From: Lantana camara
Lineage: Eukaryota > Streptophyta > Magnoliopsida > Lamiales > Verbenaceae
DNA length: 64,000 nt
Assembly: GCA_037501455.1 (NCBI GenBank)
Contig: CM074862.1
Coordinates: forward strand, 59,799,501-59,863,500
Reading direction: 5' to 3'
The notes under the pieces were generated by a model, which saw nothing but the letters and a program-made list of their open reading frames with translations, had not been told where the DNA came from and did no database searches. A program made the position numbers and the translations under genes. Within the stretch, counting starts at the first letter, position 1; each line of letters starts with the position of its first letter. Shown here piece by piece: positions 11,661-24,335 of the stretch.

Positions 11661-12516
11661 CTGTCACAATCGATGTACATAGACAAAGTGCTGAAACGAT
11701 TCAGCATGGAGGAAGCGAAGAACAAGGTTCTTCCTATGAGTGTAGGAACATGTCTTTCTAAGAAGATGTGTCCCAAGACAAACCTTGAGAAGGAAAGAAT
11801 GACTCATATACCTTATGCCTCGACAATAGGTAGCATAATACATGTAAAGTTATGTACACAACCGATGTGGCTTATGCACCTAGTATTACGAGCCTTTTTC
11901 AATCTGACCCTGAAAGAAGGTTACCAGACTGCCATGAAGAACATCCTAAAGTACTTGAGAAGTACTAAGGATTTGTTCTTAGTATACAGAGGACAGAAAG
12001 ATCTAATCATCGAAGGATACTACGATGCAAGCTTTACATCCGACTTAGATGATTTTATGTCAATGTCAGGATACATTTTCTGCCTTAACGGCGGAGCAGT
12101 GGATTGGAAGAGTTCCAACGAAACGACCACTGCAGATTCGACCACTGAGGCCGAATACCTAACTGCCAATGATGCAGTTAAGGAAGGTTTTTGGATTAGA
12201 AACTTCATTCAAGAATTGAATGTCGTTCCTAGCATGAAAGACCCCCATTACTGTGTTTTGTGACAACACTGGGGCGGTTGCTCAAGCAAGAGAACCAAGA
12301 TCTCACCAACGGACCAAGCACATTATGAGGAAGTATCACCTAATCCATGATATCATCAAACGAGGTGATGTGCAAATAGAGAGGGTTGCATCAGCAGAGA
12401 ACGTGGAAGATCCACTTACTAAACCCCTTAGTCGAGAAGCTCTCGAAGGCCATATTGTTAAGATGGGACTTAGACTAGCTTATGAGTGTTTTGACGAGCA
12501 AGTGGGAGATTATTAG
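11661..12516 (+). pseudogene. Ty1/copia reverse transcriptase C-terminus and RNase H (copia A, broken)
   Basis: The frame starting at the array junction encodes the end of a copia reverse transcriptase (SQSMYIDKVLKRF) and then RNase H, including YDASFTSDLDD, DSTTEAEYL and, after a shift, FCDNTGA and KHIMRKYHLI. The end VEDPLTKPLSREALE is typical of plant copia polyproteins. A one-base shift in the C-run near 12243 separates 11661-12263 from 12253-12516. The rest of the polyprotein was displaced leftward by the gypsy array. The stop overlaps the start of the 3' LTR. The protein begins exactly where copia B runs off the window, so the two show complementary parts of one family. Confidence 0.9.
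12501..12510 (+). promoter_or_regulatory. Copia A polypurine tract
   Basis: AGTGGGAGAT lies directly before the 3' LTR, the standard position and form for plant copia elements. Confidence 0.75.
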
Positions 12517-12822
12517 GAATAGTACCCTGAAAGCCGATGTAATAGTCTACTTAGTGCTTTACCTTTTGTAAATCACAGACAATCTTTGAATAATAAACGA
12601 ACCAAGGTTACAGTTCTTTATATGCTCTTGTTTGATTGTGTGTTTACTTTAGCTGTGCATGTATAAGAACTCTCGTAATCAACATGACTTATAAGAATCA
12701 ACCATTTAGTTGAAATGGTTCATGAGACGAGCCTTAAATCACTTAAGTCATGATTAGAAATCACTCTAAGCCGATGAGTCCAAAAGACAGTAGGAGTGCC
12801 GATATGACTCGTTCGAGGCTTG

Positions 12823-15800
12823 TGTAATATCCCGCTCGTCCGGCCGTACAGGTACGCCTTACCGAGAGTGTTACGTGCGTATTTAATTATTTTATATATG
12901 CCTTTAAATGTTTAATTAATTGCTTAAGTGTTTATTTGAATATTTATTTGTATTAATTGTTACGTATTTAAACGTTTTTCCCCGTGCGATCCCTTTCTTT
13001 ATTCGTATGACGAGTATCTGCTTATAATTATGTGAAATTATGTGACAACGTGTTATGCGTGAATTACGTGTTTTAAGAATTTGTTTAAGTGCTCGTTAAT
13101 TATTTTTGAGTTCGTTTAATACGGTTCATCAACCGTTTTAATTGTTAAGGGATTCGAGGGCCTAATTCGCTTAGCGCATCTTGGGTTCCGAAGGGCGTAA
13201 CTTGAGCTCGGGAATTCGGATTCAAATTTTGGAAGAAGCCTCGGACTCACAACGAAGAATGGAAGTTAGAGAACCCAACTTGTATTTTTCTAACCTAGTT
13301 TGATCCCCCGTATTTCGCCTGTTTTGAGCCTCGTGTGACAGCTTTACCATATTTCACTATTTAGCCATAATTTGATTAATCTTTTACTAATTCAACTCCT
13401 ACTTGGCCCCACTTTTTCCTCACTTAAGCCTCTTTCTCCCCTTTTTCCTTTTCATTTCGTTTTTCAGCAGCCAAAGGGGAGAAAAACAGCAGCAAACCGA
13501 GATGAAGCGAAGAGAAGGAAGCTACATGCCATTTTTCAATTTCCAAGCTCGTTTCTCATCCGATTCGGCTAAAATTTGAAAGGTAAGTCCGGTTTTGTAT
13601 TCTCCATCTCTTCCTCTTTCTTTTGAGTCCAGATTTTCTAGCTTACATGATCATTTGAGCATTCTTTGCTTAGCAACATGAGTAGTAAGGGTTAGAGCTT
13701 TTTGTGATGAATTTGCTTGAATTCTTGAGCTTTCTTTGAATTTGATCCATGCTAATTGAACCTTATACATCCAATAATATTTGTATGGACCAAATTTGCA
13801 TGCTAGCTTAAGATTTATGAGAGTTTGATTTAAGAATTTTGGGTTTTTGTATGAATATGTGTATACATGGTCCCTTCTCCATTTCCTTGCATTTTGGTCC
13901 GGTTTTGGCATGACTTTTGGCAAGTATTTGATGTATATTTGTTGATTATTCCTTTCCTTACTTGTTACCTTGAGTTTGAGTGGGTTTTGGTCGAGTTTTC
14001 CTGCTGTTTTTGCATCTGTTGCTGCTGTCACCAGAGGTCGCACCCGCGACCGGGGGAAGAAGAAATCTGGTCACGGCCGTGACTAAAAGATAGCCCAACT
14101 TTAACCTGCTATAGTGCTGGAGGCTGTTGAAGAAGATGGTCACGACTGCGACCCTTTTTGACCTGTTTTTGGTCGCCCCCGCAACCTGTTTTTGCCCCAA
14201 TTTCCACCTGTTGCTGCTGTGTGCTTTCCGTTTCGTTTCCGTTCGTGTTTTCCTTATTTTTCTTCCTTCCTTTTTATGTTGTACGCATGTATAACTTGTG
14301 TATTTTGTGTTATGTGATTATTTGTGAATTTATTACGTAAAATCGATGCTCTTACATGAAATAAATGGCCAAACATGCTTCTTTTATGATATGTATGAAT
14401 CGTATACATGCTATTTAACGAGCTACATGCTATTTAATGTGTTAGGCTCGTTGTATGAAATATATGAATTCGTTTAACGTGAAATAAATGGCCTACGTGC
14501 CTCTTACGTGCTTAAACGTACATGCATGAACCTAAGTGATGTTTAATTGCTTTGCATGGTAATTTATTAATTGTTTCATGATTTGCATGCATAGTTAATT
14601 TAATATATGGCATGTTATGAGTATTATGTGTAATTCATGAAGGCATTTAACGTAAATTATGGAATTTAATACGTGTTATGAATCTACATGTGTTAAATGA
14701 TCTCTCAATGTATTTTGTATGCATCATTTGCATTCATATTCATATGTCGAGCATTTAAGTGGTTCATATTGAGTCTAAGTATATCCCTTGTCCTTTGTTT
14801 TGTCTTTAGGTTCGTTTCGTGGTTGACGAGGAGGTGTTATAGAAGTGTTTTGGTTCGTTGCGTCCGGTGTGGTCGACAAGGTGAGGTTTTTTTCCTTTTT
14901 AGTTAAATGACCCACAACCCTACATGTATTTTAAGCCCACATGTGATATACATATATATATATAATTATGTAAATACGTGTTTGATTAGTATTTTGCGGG
15001 ATTTACCCCTTTTTCTATGAATTATTGAAAAACGCTTTTATATATATACGTAATCTATTTTATGTTTATTCGATTTGAAAAGGGTTGGTGTGTGTGAACG
15101 TTTTGAAAATAGCGAGAAATACGACTTTAAATATAAGTCGGAAAATTCTGAAATTTCAAAATTAATAAGATTTTGAATTCTGAACTTTGAAATGGGCTCG
15201 GGAAAGTGGTATGTGATTCTCGGGTCGGCCACGGGGTCACCGATCCCTCTGATCAACACAACCCCATTTTGATATAGGGAAATTTGTCCATCCCCGGGAG
15301 TTCGAGGGGAAGACGATTTCTCGGTTACCGGCGGTTAACACCCATCAGGGAGCGGGTAGGATCCCCCGACTCACATATTTTGACGAGAGAACGGGGTTGT
15401 GTGAACGTTAACTCATCCCCAAGCGGTGAAAGGGTGGATTGATTATGAGCTTTGCTTTATATTGATTTCGTTTCTGCTTTGAAAGGAGTTAGGTGGGTTT
15501 GAACTCGTTCTCGCCGAGTCTTTGATTTCTGCTTATGTTTGTTGTTCGTGAAACGAGAGTGGACTTGTATAATTGCTAAAACTTGGTTATTTTGTGCTTT
15601 TGCCCTAAAATCTTTTTTATAATTATTATCACAGGGTAAAATTATTTAGATTGCAAAAACCACACCCCGGTTCATGAACTTTATAATTTGAATTTGCTCT
15701 GCTTTTATTTATTGCGTACGTGTGAGTGTGTTAGCCCCCTCACCAGTCATTAGGACTGACCCCTCCTCGTTGTTTTTTTCCCCTTTGGCTCTTTGAGTTG

Positions 15801-16210
15801 TAGGTTCTCGTGGAGGTTGTTCGTGCTAGGCGGCGGTCATTTCTTTTGAGTTTTGGGTCGTTTAGCGAGTTCATGCATTGTTTTAGTTTATTTTGTATCT
15901 TTGAATTTTCGAAACATGTATAAGACTTTAAATTTGGAAGTTATTATATTTGTATTACCTGACGTGATTCATTATGGTATATTTGATTAATTTCTGAGCA
16001 TGAATATTCGTATGTTTGAATCCTGGTGCTTCCGCATGTGTATTTGTTTATTTCGCGCACTCTGATTTAGGGTCTAGACCGCCTAGCCTAGGTGTGATTT
16101 TGTTTATCACCCGTTCGCCGTAGCTTGGTGCATGTGCGGAGTGTCCATTTCATTACACGTGTCGGGCTACGGTACGGGGGGTGTAGTGCCTTGCGCTCCG
16201 GGGAGCTACA
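12823..16210 (+). mobile_element. Solo gypsy LTR, 3388 bp
   Basis: Starts TGTAATATCCCGCTCG and ends GGGGAGCTACA, with no primer site or internal region on either side. The host copia LTR resumes directly. Flanks are GCTTG (12818-12822) and GCTTT (16211-16215), a five-base target duplication with one change. It shares the LTR architecture of the other gypsy families: donor-like AAAG|GTAAGT after 13582, dyads at 14034-14185, exon-like block 14810-14880, acceptor-like site before 15804, and stem arms at 15825 and 16078. Confidence 0.9.
14034..14185 (+). repeat. LTR dyad array, four units (GGTCRC/GYGACC type)
   Basis: Units are GGTCGCACCCGCGACC (about 14036), GGTCACGGCCGTGAC (14069), GGTCACGACTGCGACC (14138) and GGTCGCCCCCGCAACC (14171). 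The steps are 33, 69 and 33 bp. The motif differs from the GTGACAC type but the paired layout is the same. Confidence 0.75.
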
Positions 16211-17699
16211 GCTTTCTCCTGTGATCATACCCTTAAGAAGGACCATCTTGTTTCATGGGGTGCAAAGTGTATCGATTGATATGTGCGTGATACATGGTGG
16301 TGCTTACTTATTGTAAGTAGGTTCACTGAGGTGTCTCGTGTAAGAAGATTCCTAAATGGGAAAGGAAGTTTCTATTTCTGAAAATTGAAACTTCTAGATT
16401 AGGAAATATCTCACGAGTCGTTGATGTGATGAAGTAGTCCTTAGACTTGAGATTCCATCGATGCTTTGTGGGCTAACTTTGTAGTCTAGGTATGAGCTTT
16501 AAAGGGTGTTGCCTTAGACAACTGATTTAGAGCTTATGCTAGGGCTGCACAAGTGGCACATGGAAGCATATGAGAATCGATAAAGGACCTACACTTTCAT
16601 TAGCAAGTTGATCTCTTATTGTGTAAGTCATTCATAAGCCATAGTGGAGTCCTTGGCCAAGGCAGTGGATCGAGATCAAGAAATGGGTTTCTTGGATCGG
16701 GATCAAATGGATATGAAATGCACTTAACTTTAAGATCGATATTATTAGGGTTCTAATTATTCCCTTGCCCTAGATCTTGATTGAGAGATTGGATATAGGA
16801 GGATTTTATCTCACATATGTCAACAACTTAAAGGTTCTTTCGAATTGAGATATTCTTATTCAGCTAGGGTCACACACCTGTTGCTAGACTATGGTAGTGT
16901 GATATGTGGACTGATTAATTAATTAGGAATTAATTAATTAGGGTCACTGCTAATTGAATTAAGAACCTAGAGGGTCACACACAACAACCCGGTCATGTGG
17001 GTTAAGGCTTGAATCGATTAAACGAGTTGATCGGACCAATGAGAGATTGGTGGGGACCACACGTGTCCTAGGTGTGACACGTGTCACGTGAATGTGTTGC
17101 ATTAAATGATTAATGTTGATTAATTATTTAATGGACTTTAATTTAATTATGAATTGATATCAAGGTTCTAATTTGGAGATATTTAGTCTAATAAATAATT
17201 AATTATGAATTAATTAATTATTAGCTTTAAGTTATTTATTAGGAATAAATAAAATTAATGAAAATATCTAAGAGAGTTAGATATTATATTCTTCCTTCAC
17301 AAGTTGGTCAAAAGGAGACTTTTGGTCAAGGTAAGAGTTTTTCTCTCCAAGCAAGAAATACCTTAGCTAAAAGGTTTAGGAAACCTTGTCCAACAAGCAT
17401 AAGGGGTTCGAACCCCTTAGCCTATATATGCATGGGGTTCGAACCCTATAAGGGATTTATAGACAATCTCCTTCTCCAAATTACTACACATTAAACCCTA
17501 GAGCCTAAACACCAAAAATAGAAGTAGCAACCTCCCTGTTTGGATCGTGATCGAGGTTGGTGGACTAATTCTCTAGAGGGCTACTTTCGTGCAGTCTTGA
17601 TAGAACCCTATAAATTTGGGAATAAGAATTGCAAGATTCGATCTTCTTTTGGGAAAATTTTTTAAATTTCGCTGTGTTACTGTTTCTGTTTTCCCAACA

Positions 17700-18303
17700 C
17701 CAATGAGCTTCACAATGAAAACATGTGTGCTTTCTCTTAACATTCTTTCCTCAAAACAATGTTAATACTACTTTTGATGTGTGTGCATGAAGGAAAATAT
17801 TTTGGCTCAATACCTCAATAATAAACACTACATATAATACAAACATTCTATTTAAGAAATTAAATCTTTGCATTGAGCTCATTCCTGAAACAAAATGAGA
17901 GGAAAAAAATACACCAAGTTTAAAATTTATGGTTATATATAAATTAAGTTAATCATTAGGACCTACTTTGGAATAAAGAAAACTTGTTTTATAAATTCCG
18001 TAGAAAATTAAGACTATATTTTTTAATCTAGTAATCTTGATTAATAAGTTGATACATTGACATTTGGATCATATTTTGGAATCTAGTTAACTTGAATTAA
18101 ATCCACTTAGAGAAAAACTTACTCCGGTTGCATTGCCTCAGAAGCTCCAAATAAATTGACAAGCAGTCTTCAAATACTTTAATTGATAATTGTTAATACT
18201 ATTTATTAACCCAATTCAGATTGTCAACAAATATGAAAACTAAGAGTTTCATTGGAACTATAAAAACAATTTCATTGTTCCTAGCCCCCATTGTCACTTT
18301 TAC
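17700..18303. other. AT-rich spacer, nothing recognised
   Basis: About 600 bp of AT-rich DNA between the copia A LTR and a reversed gypsy LTR. I see no coding, hairpin or repeat signature. It may be old host DNA that received both insertions. Confidence 0.5.
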
Positions 18304-21300
18304 TATAGCGCCCCAAACAGAAGGCACCACATCCCCCGCACCGAGACCCGACATGTATATGAAAAGGTAGGTTCATACACGTGCCAAGTCACGGCAAACG
18401 GTGACTCACACACTCTGTATGCTAGGCGGGAGCTAACTATTGAAACCAAGTAGGCAAATCAACCCAAAATATGAATGCACATGTGGAAGCAGAACATAAG
18501 GTCAATCACAATATAAGCAGCATGTGACGGGTTCAACGGACATAGATACCTAGTCCCAAAATTTCAAACATAAATCATAACTCATAAAACATAAGTCACG
18601 GGTTCGATCTATCCCTAGAAGCCAGTCCCGAATTAATGTATCGTAATCATAACATGTTATATTTTTCAAGATAACTTATTCAAACTACAAATACATGTAA
18701 AATGACTCCGACTTAACCACGGGTCTCGACATACTCAAAATCCTACCTAGCGCTCCAAAACCTGCAAATGAACTGAGAACAAAACTGGGTTCAGTCTATA
18801 ACAGACTGGTGGGTATAAAACAGGGATTAATATCATAATAATACAGAATCTAAAAGCACACACGAAGGCAAGTCATAATCCCATACGAGGTTTTGAAATA
18901 TTTCCCAAGTGGGTGAAAATAAAGAAACAATATCCAGGATTACAACCATCAATTCATTCTTTCATTGCATTCATGAGGCCAATACGTGAGCCCGGCGAGT
19001 GCTCGAAATCTCCAACCTTCACCTCGTGTGTGCACATATTCATTCATTCATCACGATCATGTAACAATCAATCATTCGTTCATTCATTCAATCATTCAGT
19101 CATTATCATTCATTCATTCATGATATTTACTCCTTTTTCCTTCGGCTAGAAACGCGTCTACCATTCCCAGCGGAAGATATTGTCCTGGTGGACCATGGGC
19201 AAACCCATGCCACTAACAGGTTTTGTTCATCCCCGATGGTGTAACCGGTGCCCCGGGGTGGCCCATCCAGGAGAGCGTGTCTCTCAGTTAATATGGCTAG
19301 TGGGGGTCCATGAAGTCCCAAAAGCCCCGTTCGCCTTCCTCGCCAACTCCTAACGAGGTCGGTTCCACCGCTGTTGGTGGTGGGACTAGTACACATGCTC
19401 ACCGTCAGCCCTTGCCTGCCCGGATAGGCACATGCATCAAGTCCCTGGGCCCGTGCGTTCATTCACGCTCTCGCCAAAATCATTCGGTGGGGATACATAA
19501 AGAAAAAGGGGTTTTTCGTTCAAAATCATTTACTCTTTTATATATATATATATATACAGTATTTTGGCTTCAAACTTCCACGTTGGATATATCGGGTCGA
19601 TTCATATCTAATAGAAGAGAAACCCACCTGATACACCTTCCGAACAATACCGAAAGGAAAAGAAGACTTGAGGTATCCTATGAACCCGACATCTCCGCCC
19701 TGTAAAAAACTGACAAAAGATAATATAATGCACTCGTGAGACTCAAGACTCCAAATGAACCATATCTGACGCACGATAATGCATTGAATATGATATTAAG
19801 TGTCTAAGAGACAATAATATATTATAAAGATTTTCTTGTGCACAATTTATACATTAGAAGCACATAAATGAGTAATTCATTCAAGTTCGATCAATACATG
19901 AAGTTTTCAAATTCATTCGTTCCATATCTTTCATATTTCATATCGAATCAATTCATAGATTTCATATAACGATCACAACACGTACTTTAACATATAAACA
20001 ATTCATATGAATCATAAGATAAGGTACAAAATATCAATTAGGGTTCCCAAATGAAGCACCGAAGCATGCATGCACGTTATAGAGCATTGAAGTCATATTA
20101 AATCTTAGCTCACATAATTCACGTTAAACGAATCCATAAATTTCATACATCAAGCATAACACACCATAAAATGTGTTAACAATGCACACATATCATAAAA
20201 GAATCAAATAAATATCACACGAGATAAGGGAACGGAGTTTTCCTCCATGCATGCACGTAGGAGAACAAAGCATCTCGAAACCCTTCGAAAATGGGGTCAC
20301 GAACCCAAATCAGGCATAATTTGGTCACGGCCGCGACCACTCCTCTAGCCTGCTCCCAACTCGAAAAAAAGCTATTTTGGGTCGCGGCCGCTAGCAGAAA
20401 AGCACATAACTCGATCGCGGCCGTGACTCCTCACGACAGTAGGCCTGGAGTCCAAAAAACAGCCGCAAAACTAACCAAAACTCATGCCAAATCATGCAAA
20501 CATCAAAGGAACATAACAAGGTAAGTTAAGGCAACATATTATCACTCATTTCATGCCAAATTCTGGGCCAAAGATCCTGCAAGAAGTGAAGGAAGGAGCA
20601 AGACATAAATCATCATATTTCTTCATGCCAAAACTTCAAGAACACCCATGCTAGCTCCAAAATTCCTTAACCATCTTATAAAATCAGTTCAAATCAATAC
20701 TTATACATATCTTAGGCTCCCTTAGGTTGTATAAAATCCAAAGAATTCACAAGACATCACCCAAAATTCATCAATAGCTCTTAACCCTTACTATTCATCC
20801 ATTTCATCAAAGCATGCTCATTTCTCCATGGAATTCAGCAATTAAGGTGTTAAATTAAGAAGAGATGATGGAGAACACAATCATAAATATACCTTTCAAA
20901 TTTGGAGTGATTTGGTGAGGTATTGAGCTCCAAAAGGAAGAAAGTGAATAATATTCTTTTTCTTCTCACAAGGGTCTCGGTTTGTAGCTACTTCTTTCCT
21001 TAATTTTCATGTATGAAATGGGATGATAGGAAAGTTATATGATTAAGGGTTAAATGAGGGTCATGTGGATCCAAACCTTGCTCAATTTGGTTAACCAAGG
21101 TTGAAGTTGTGGTTAAAATGGTGGGAGGTGGTCATTTTGGCGGATGTTACATGTTTCGGTTAAATTTCGGGGGTTCAAAAGAATTTAGAAAAATAAGAGG
21201 CTTGGTTCATTAAACCCGGATCATCAATACGAGTCCAAAAAAGTTGACCAAACTCAAATCCGAGTTCCCGAGCTCAAGATATGCTGCCTGGAACCAGAGG

Positions 21301-21341
21301 TGCGCTAAATGCCCTTTCGCCCCCGACATGGTCCCGTTCCC
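18304..21341 (-). mobile_element. Gypsy 3' LTR, minus strand, truncated at its 5' end
   Basis: Read on the minus strand it ends GGGGCGCTATA, where CA is expected, so TA suggests a C-to-T change. It matches 21428-24335 over most of its length. The 5' part (TGTAAC and following) is missing: near 21341 the middle of the LTR joins leader sequence next to a primer site. It contains dyads (20292-20438), an acceptor-like TTGCAG near 18763 and ATTC/ATGA microsatellite runs near 18955-19115. Confidence 0.8.
20292..20438 (-). repeat. LTR dyad array (GGTCRC/GYGACC type)
   Basis: Imperfect dyads lie around 20294, 20322, 20379 and 20412, for example GGTCACGGCCGCGACC at 20323. Same family motif as 23403-23555, with some units degraded. 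Confidence 0.65.
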
Positions 21342-21427
21342 GAAATAAAATTCAAAATCATAACTTGACACGACAATACGCTAGAAACGCCGGTTTTGCA
21401 ACCTGGGGCTCTGATACCACTTAAGGA
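21342..21427 (-). mobile_element. Leader stub between two minus-strand gypsy LTRs
   Basis: Only about 86 bp of internal sequence remains: on the minus strand TCCTTAAG, then the primer site, then roughly 60 bp, then a jump into the middle of the left LTR. Nearly all of the internal region and the start of the 3' LTR are deleted. Confidence 0.7.
21402..21419 (-). promoter_or_regulatory. Primer binding site (initiator Met tRNA)
   Basis: On the minus strand TGGTATCAGAGCCCCAGG lies 8 bp after the LTR end, the same offset as at 4883 and 52956. It orients the element: the 5' LTR is to the right. Confidence 0.85.
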
Positions 21428-24335
21428 TATAGCTCCCCAAATGGAAGGTACAACATCCCCCGCACCGAGACCCGACCCGTATATGAAATGGTTGGTCCAT
21501 ACACGTGCCAAGTCACAGCAAACGGGGACTCACACACTCGCTATGCTAGGTGGGAGTTAACTCTCAGAACCAAGTAGGTAAATCAACCCAAAATATGAAT
21601 GCACATGCGAAAGCAGAACATAAGATCAATCACAATATAAGCAGCATGTGACGGGTTCAACTAACATAGATACCTAGTCCCGAAATTTCAAACATAAATC
21701 ATAAATCTTAAATTATAAAACATAAGTCACGGGTTCGATCTATCCCTAGAAGCTTGTGCCGAATCAATGTATCATAATCATAACATGTTATATTTGTCAA
21801 GATAACTTATTCAAACTACAAAATACATGTAAAATGACTCCGACTTAACCACAGGACTCGACAGACTCAAAATCCCACCTAGCGCTCCAAAACCTGCAAA
21901 AGAACTGAGAACAAAACCGGGTTCAGTCTATAAGAGACTGGTGGGTATAAAACAGGGATTAATATCATAATAATACAGAATCTAAAAGCACACATACAGG
22001 CAAGTCATAATCCCGTATGAGGTTTTGAAATATTTCCCAAGTTGGTGAAAATAAAGAAACAACGTCCGGGATTACAACCAGCAATTCATTCTTTCATTTC
22101 ATTCATGAGGCCAATACGTGAGCCCGGCGAATGGGCGAAATCTCCAACCTTCACCTCGTGTGTGCACATATTCCTTTATTTATTACGATCATGCAACAAT
22201 CAATCATTCGTTCGTTCATTCAATCATTCAATCATTAGCATTCATTCATTCATGATATTTACTGCTTTTTCCTTCGGCTAGAAACGCGTCTACCATGCGC
22301 AGCGGAAGATATTGTCCTAGTGGACCATGGGCGACCCCATGCCACTAGCAGGTTTTGTTCCTCCCGATGGTGTAACCGGTGCCCCGGGGTGGCGCATCCA
22401 GGAGAGTGTGTCTCTCAGTTAATACGGCTAGTGGGGGTCCATGAAGCCCCAAAAGCCCGGTTCCCCTTCCTCGCCAACTCCTAACGAGGTCGGTTTCGTT
22501 GTTGTTCATGGTGGGACTAGTACACATGCTCACCGTCGGCCCTTGCCTCCTCAGATAGCCACATGCATCAAGTCCCTGGGCCCGTGCATTCATTTATGCT
22601 CTCGCCAAAGTCATTCGGTGGGGATACATAAAGAAAAAGGGGTTTTACGTTCAAAATCATTTACTCTCGCCAATATTTTGGCTTCAAACTTCCACGTTAG
22701 ATATATCGGGTCGATTCATATCTAATAGAAGGAAAACCCACCTATTACACCTTCCGAATAATACCGAAAGGAAAAGAAGACTTGAGGTATCCTATGAACC
22801 CGGCATCTCCGCCCTAGAGAAAACTGACAAAAGACAAGATAATGCACTTGTGAGACTTAAGACTCCAAATGAACCATATATGGCGCACGACAATGCAATG
22901 AATATGATATTAAGTGCCTAAGAGACAATAATATATTATAAAGATGTTCTAGTGCATAATTTATACATTGAAGCACATAAATGAGTAATTCATTAAAGTT
23001 CGATAAATACATGAAGGTTTCAAATTCATTCGTTCCATATCTTTCATATTTCATATCGATTCAATTCATAGATTTTATATAACGATCACAACACATACTT
23101 TAAGATATAAACAATTCAAATAAATCATTAGAGAAGGTATAAATTATCAATTAGGGTTCCCGAATGAAGCAAGAAGCATGCATGCACATTATGGAGCATT
23201 AAAGTCATATTAAATCCTAGTTCGCATAATTCACGTTAAACGAATCCATAAATTTCATATATCAAGCATAACACACCATAAAATGTGTTAACAATGCACA
23301 CATATAATAAAAAGATCAAATATATATCACACGAGACAAGGGAACAAAGTTTTCATCCATGCACGCACGTAGGAGAACAAAGCATCTCGAAACCCTTCAA
23401 AAATGGGGTCACGGCCCGACCCAAATCAGGCATAATTTGGTCACGGTCGCGACCACTCCTCTAGCCTGCTCCCAACTCGAAACAAAGCCATTTTGGTGTC
23501 GCGGCCGCCACCAGAAAAGCACATAACTTGATCGCGGCCGCCACTCCTCGCGACAGCAGGCCTAGAGTCCGAAAAAAAGTCCCAAAACTAACCAAAATTC
23601 ATGCCAAATCATGCAAACATCAAAGGGACATAACAAGGTAAGTTAAATTCTGGTCCAAAGATAATGCAAGAAGTGAAGGAAGGAGCAAGACATAAATTAT
23701 CATATTTCTTCATGCCAAAACTTCAAGAACACCCGTGCTAGCTCAAAAATTCCTTAACCATCTTATAAAATCAGTTCAAATTAATACTTATACATATCTA
23801 AGGCTCCCTTAGGTTGTATAAAATCCAAAGAATTCACAAGAGATCACCCAAAATTCATCAATAGCTCTTAACCCTTAATATTCATCCATTTCATCAAAGC
23901 ATGCTCATTTCTCCCTGAAATTCAGCAATTACGATGTCAAATTGAAGAAAATATAATGGATAACACAATCATAAACATACCTTTTGAATTTTGAGTGATT
24001 TGGTGAGGTATTGAGCTCCAAAAGGATGAAATTGAATAGTATTCTTTTTCTTCTCACAAGGGTCTCGGTTTGCAGGTATTTCTTTTCTTTCTTTTGATGT
24101 ATGAAATGGGATGGTAGGTAAGTTATCTGATTAAGGGTTAAATAAGGGTCATGTGGGTCCAAACCTTGCTCAATTTGGTTAACCATGGTTCAAGTTAAGG
24201 TCAAAATGGTGGGAGGTGGTCATTTAGGCGGATGTTACATCTTTCGGTTAAATTTCGGGGGTCCAAATGAGTTTAGAAAAATAGGAGGCTTGGTTCATTA
24301 AACCCGGATCATTGATACGAGTCCAACAGAGTTGG
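21428..24335 (-). mobile_element. Gypsy 5' LTR, minus strand, right end lost
   Basis: On the minus strand it ends GGGGAGCTATA next to the leader. It aligns with 18304-21341 through the common stretch ending near 24340, where it runs into Athila gag coding sequence on the plus strand; its own TGTAAC start is not present. Its stem arms GCTAGGTGGGA (21545) and TCCCACCTAGC (21873) show a T-A pair where other families have C-G. Confidence 0.8.
23403..23555 (-). repeat. LTR dyad array (GGTCRC/GYGACC type)
   Basis: Units start near 23407, 23439, 23498 and 23531 (steps 32, about 58, 33 bp), with GGTCACGGTCGCGACC clearest. Same position in the LTR as the other arrays. Confidence 0.7.

Larger units (their letters stand above)
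12511..17699 (+). mobile_element. Copia A 3' LTR, split by a solo gypsy LTR
   Basis: The LTR starts TATTAGGAATAG, where the relative at 59884 has TGTTAGGA, so the terminal G is probably mutated to A. It ends TTTTCCCAACA at 17699. The two halves, 12511-12822 and 16216-17699 (about 1.8 kb together), follow the copia B LTR in the same order. The five bases after it are CCAAT; the left target site is outside the window. Confidence 0.85.
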
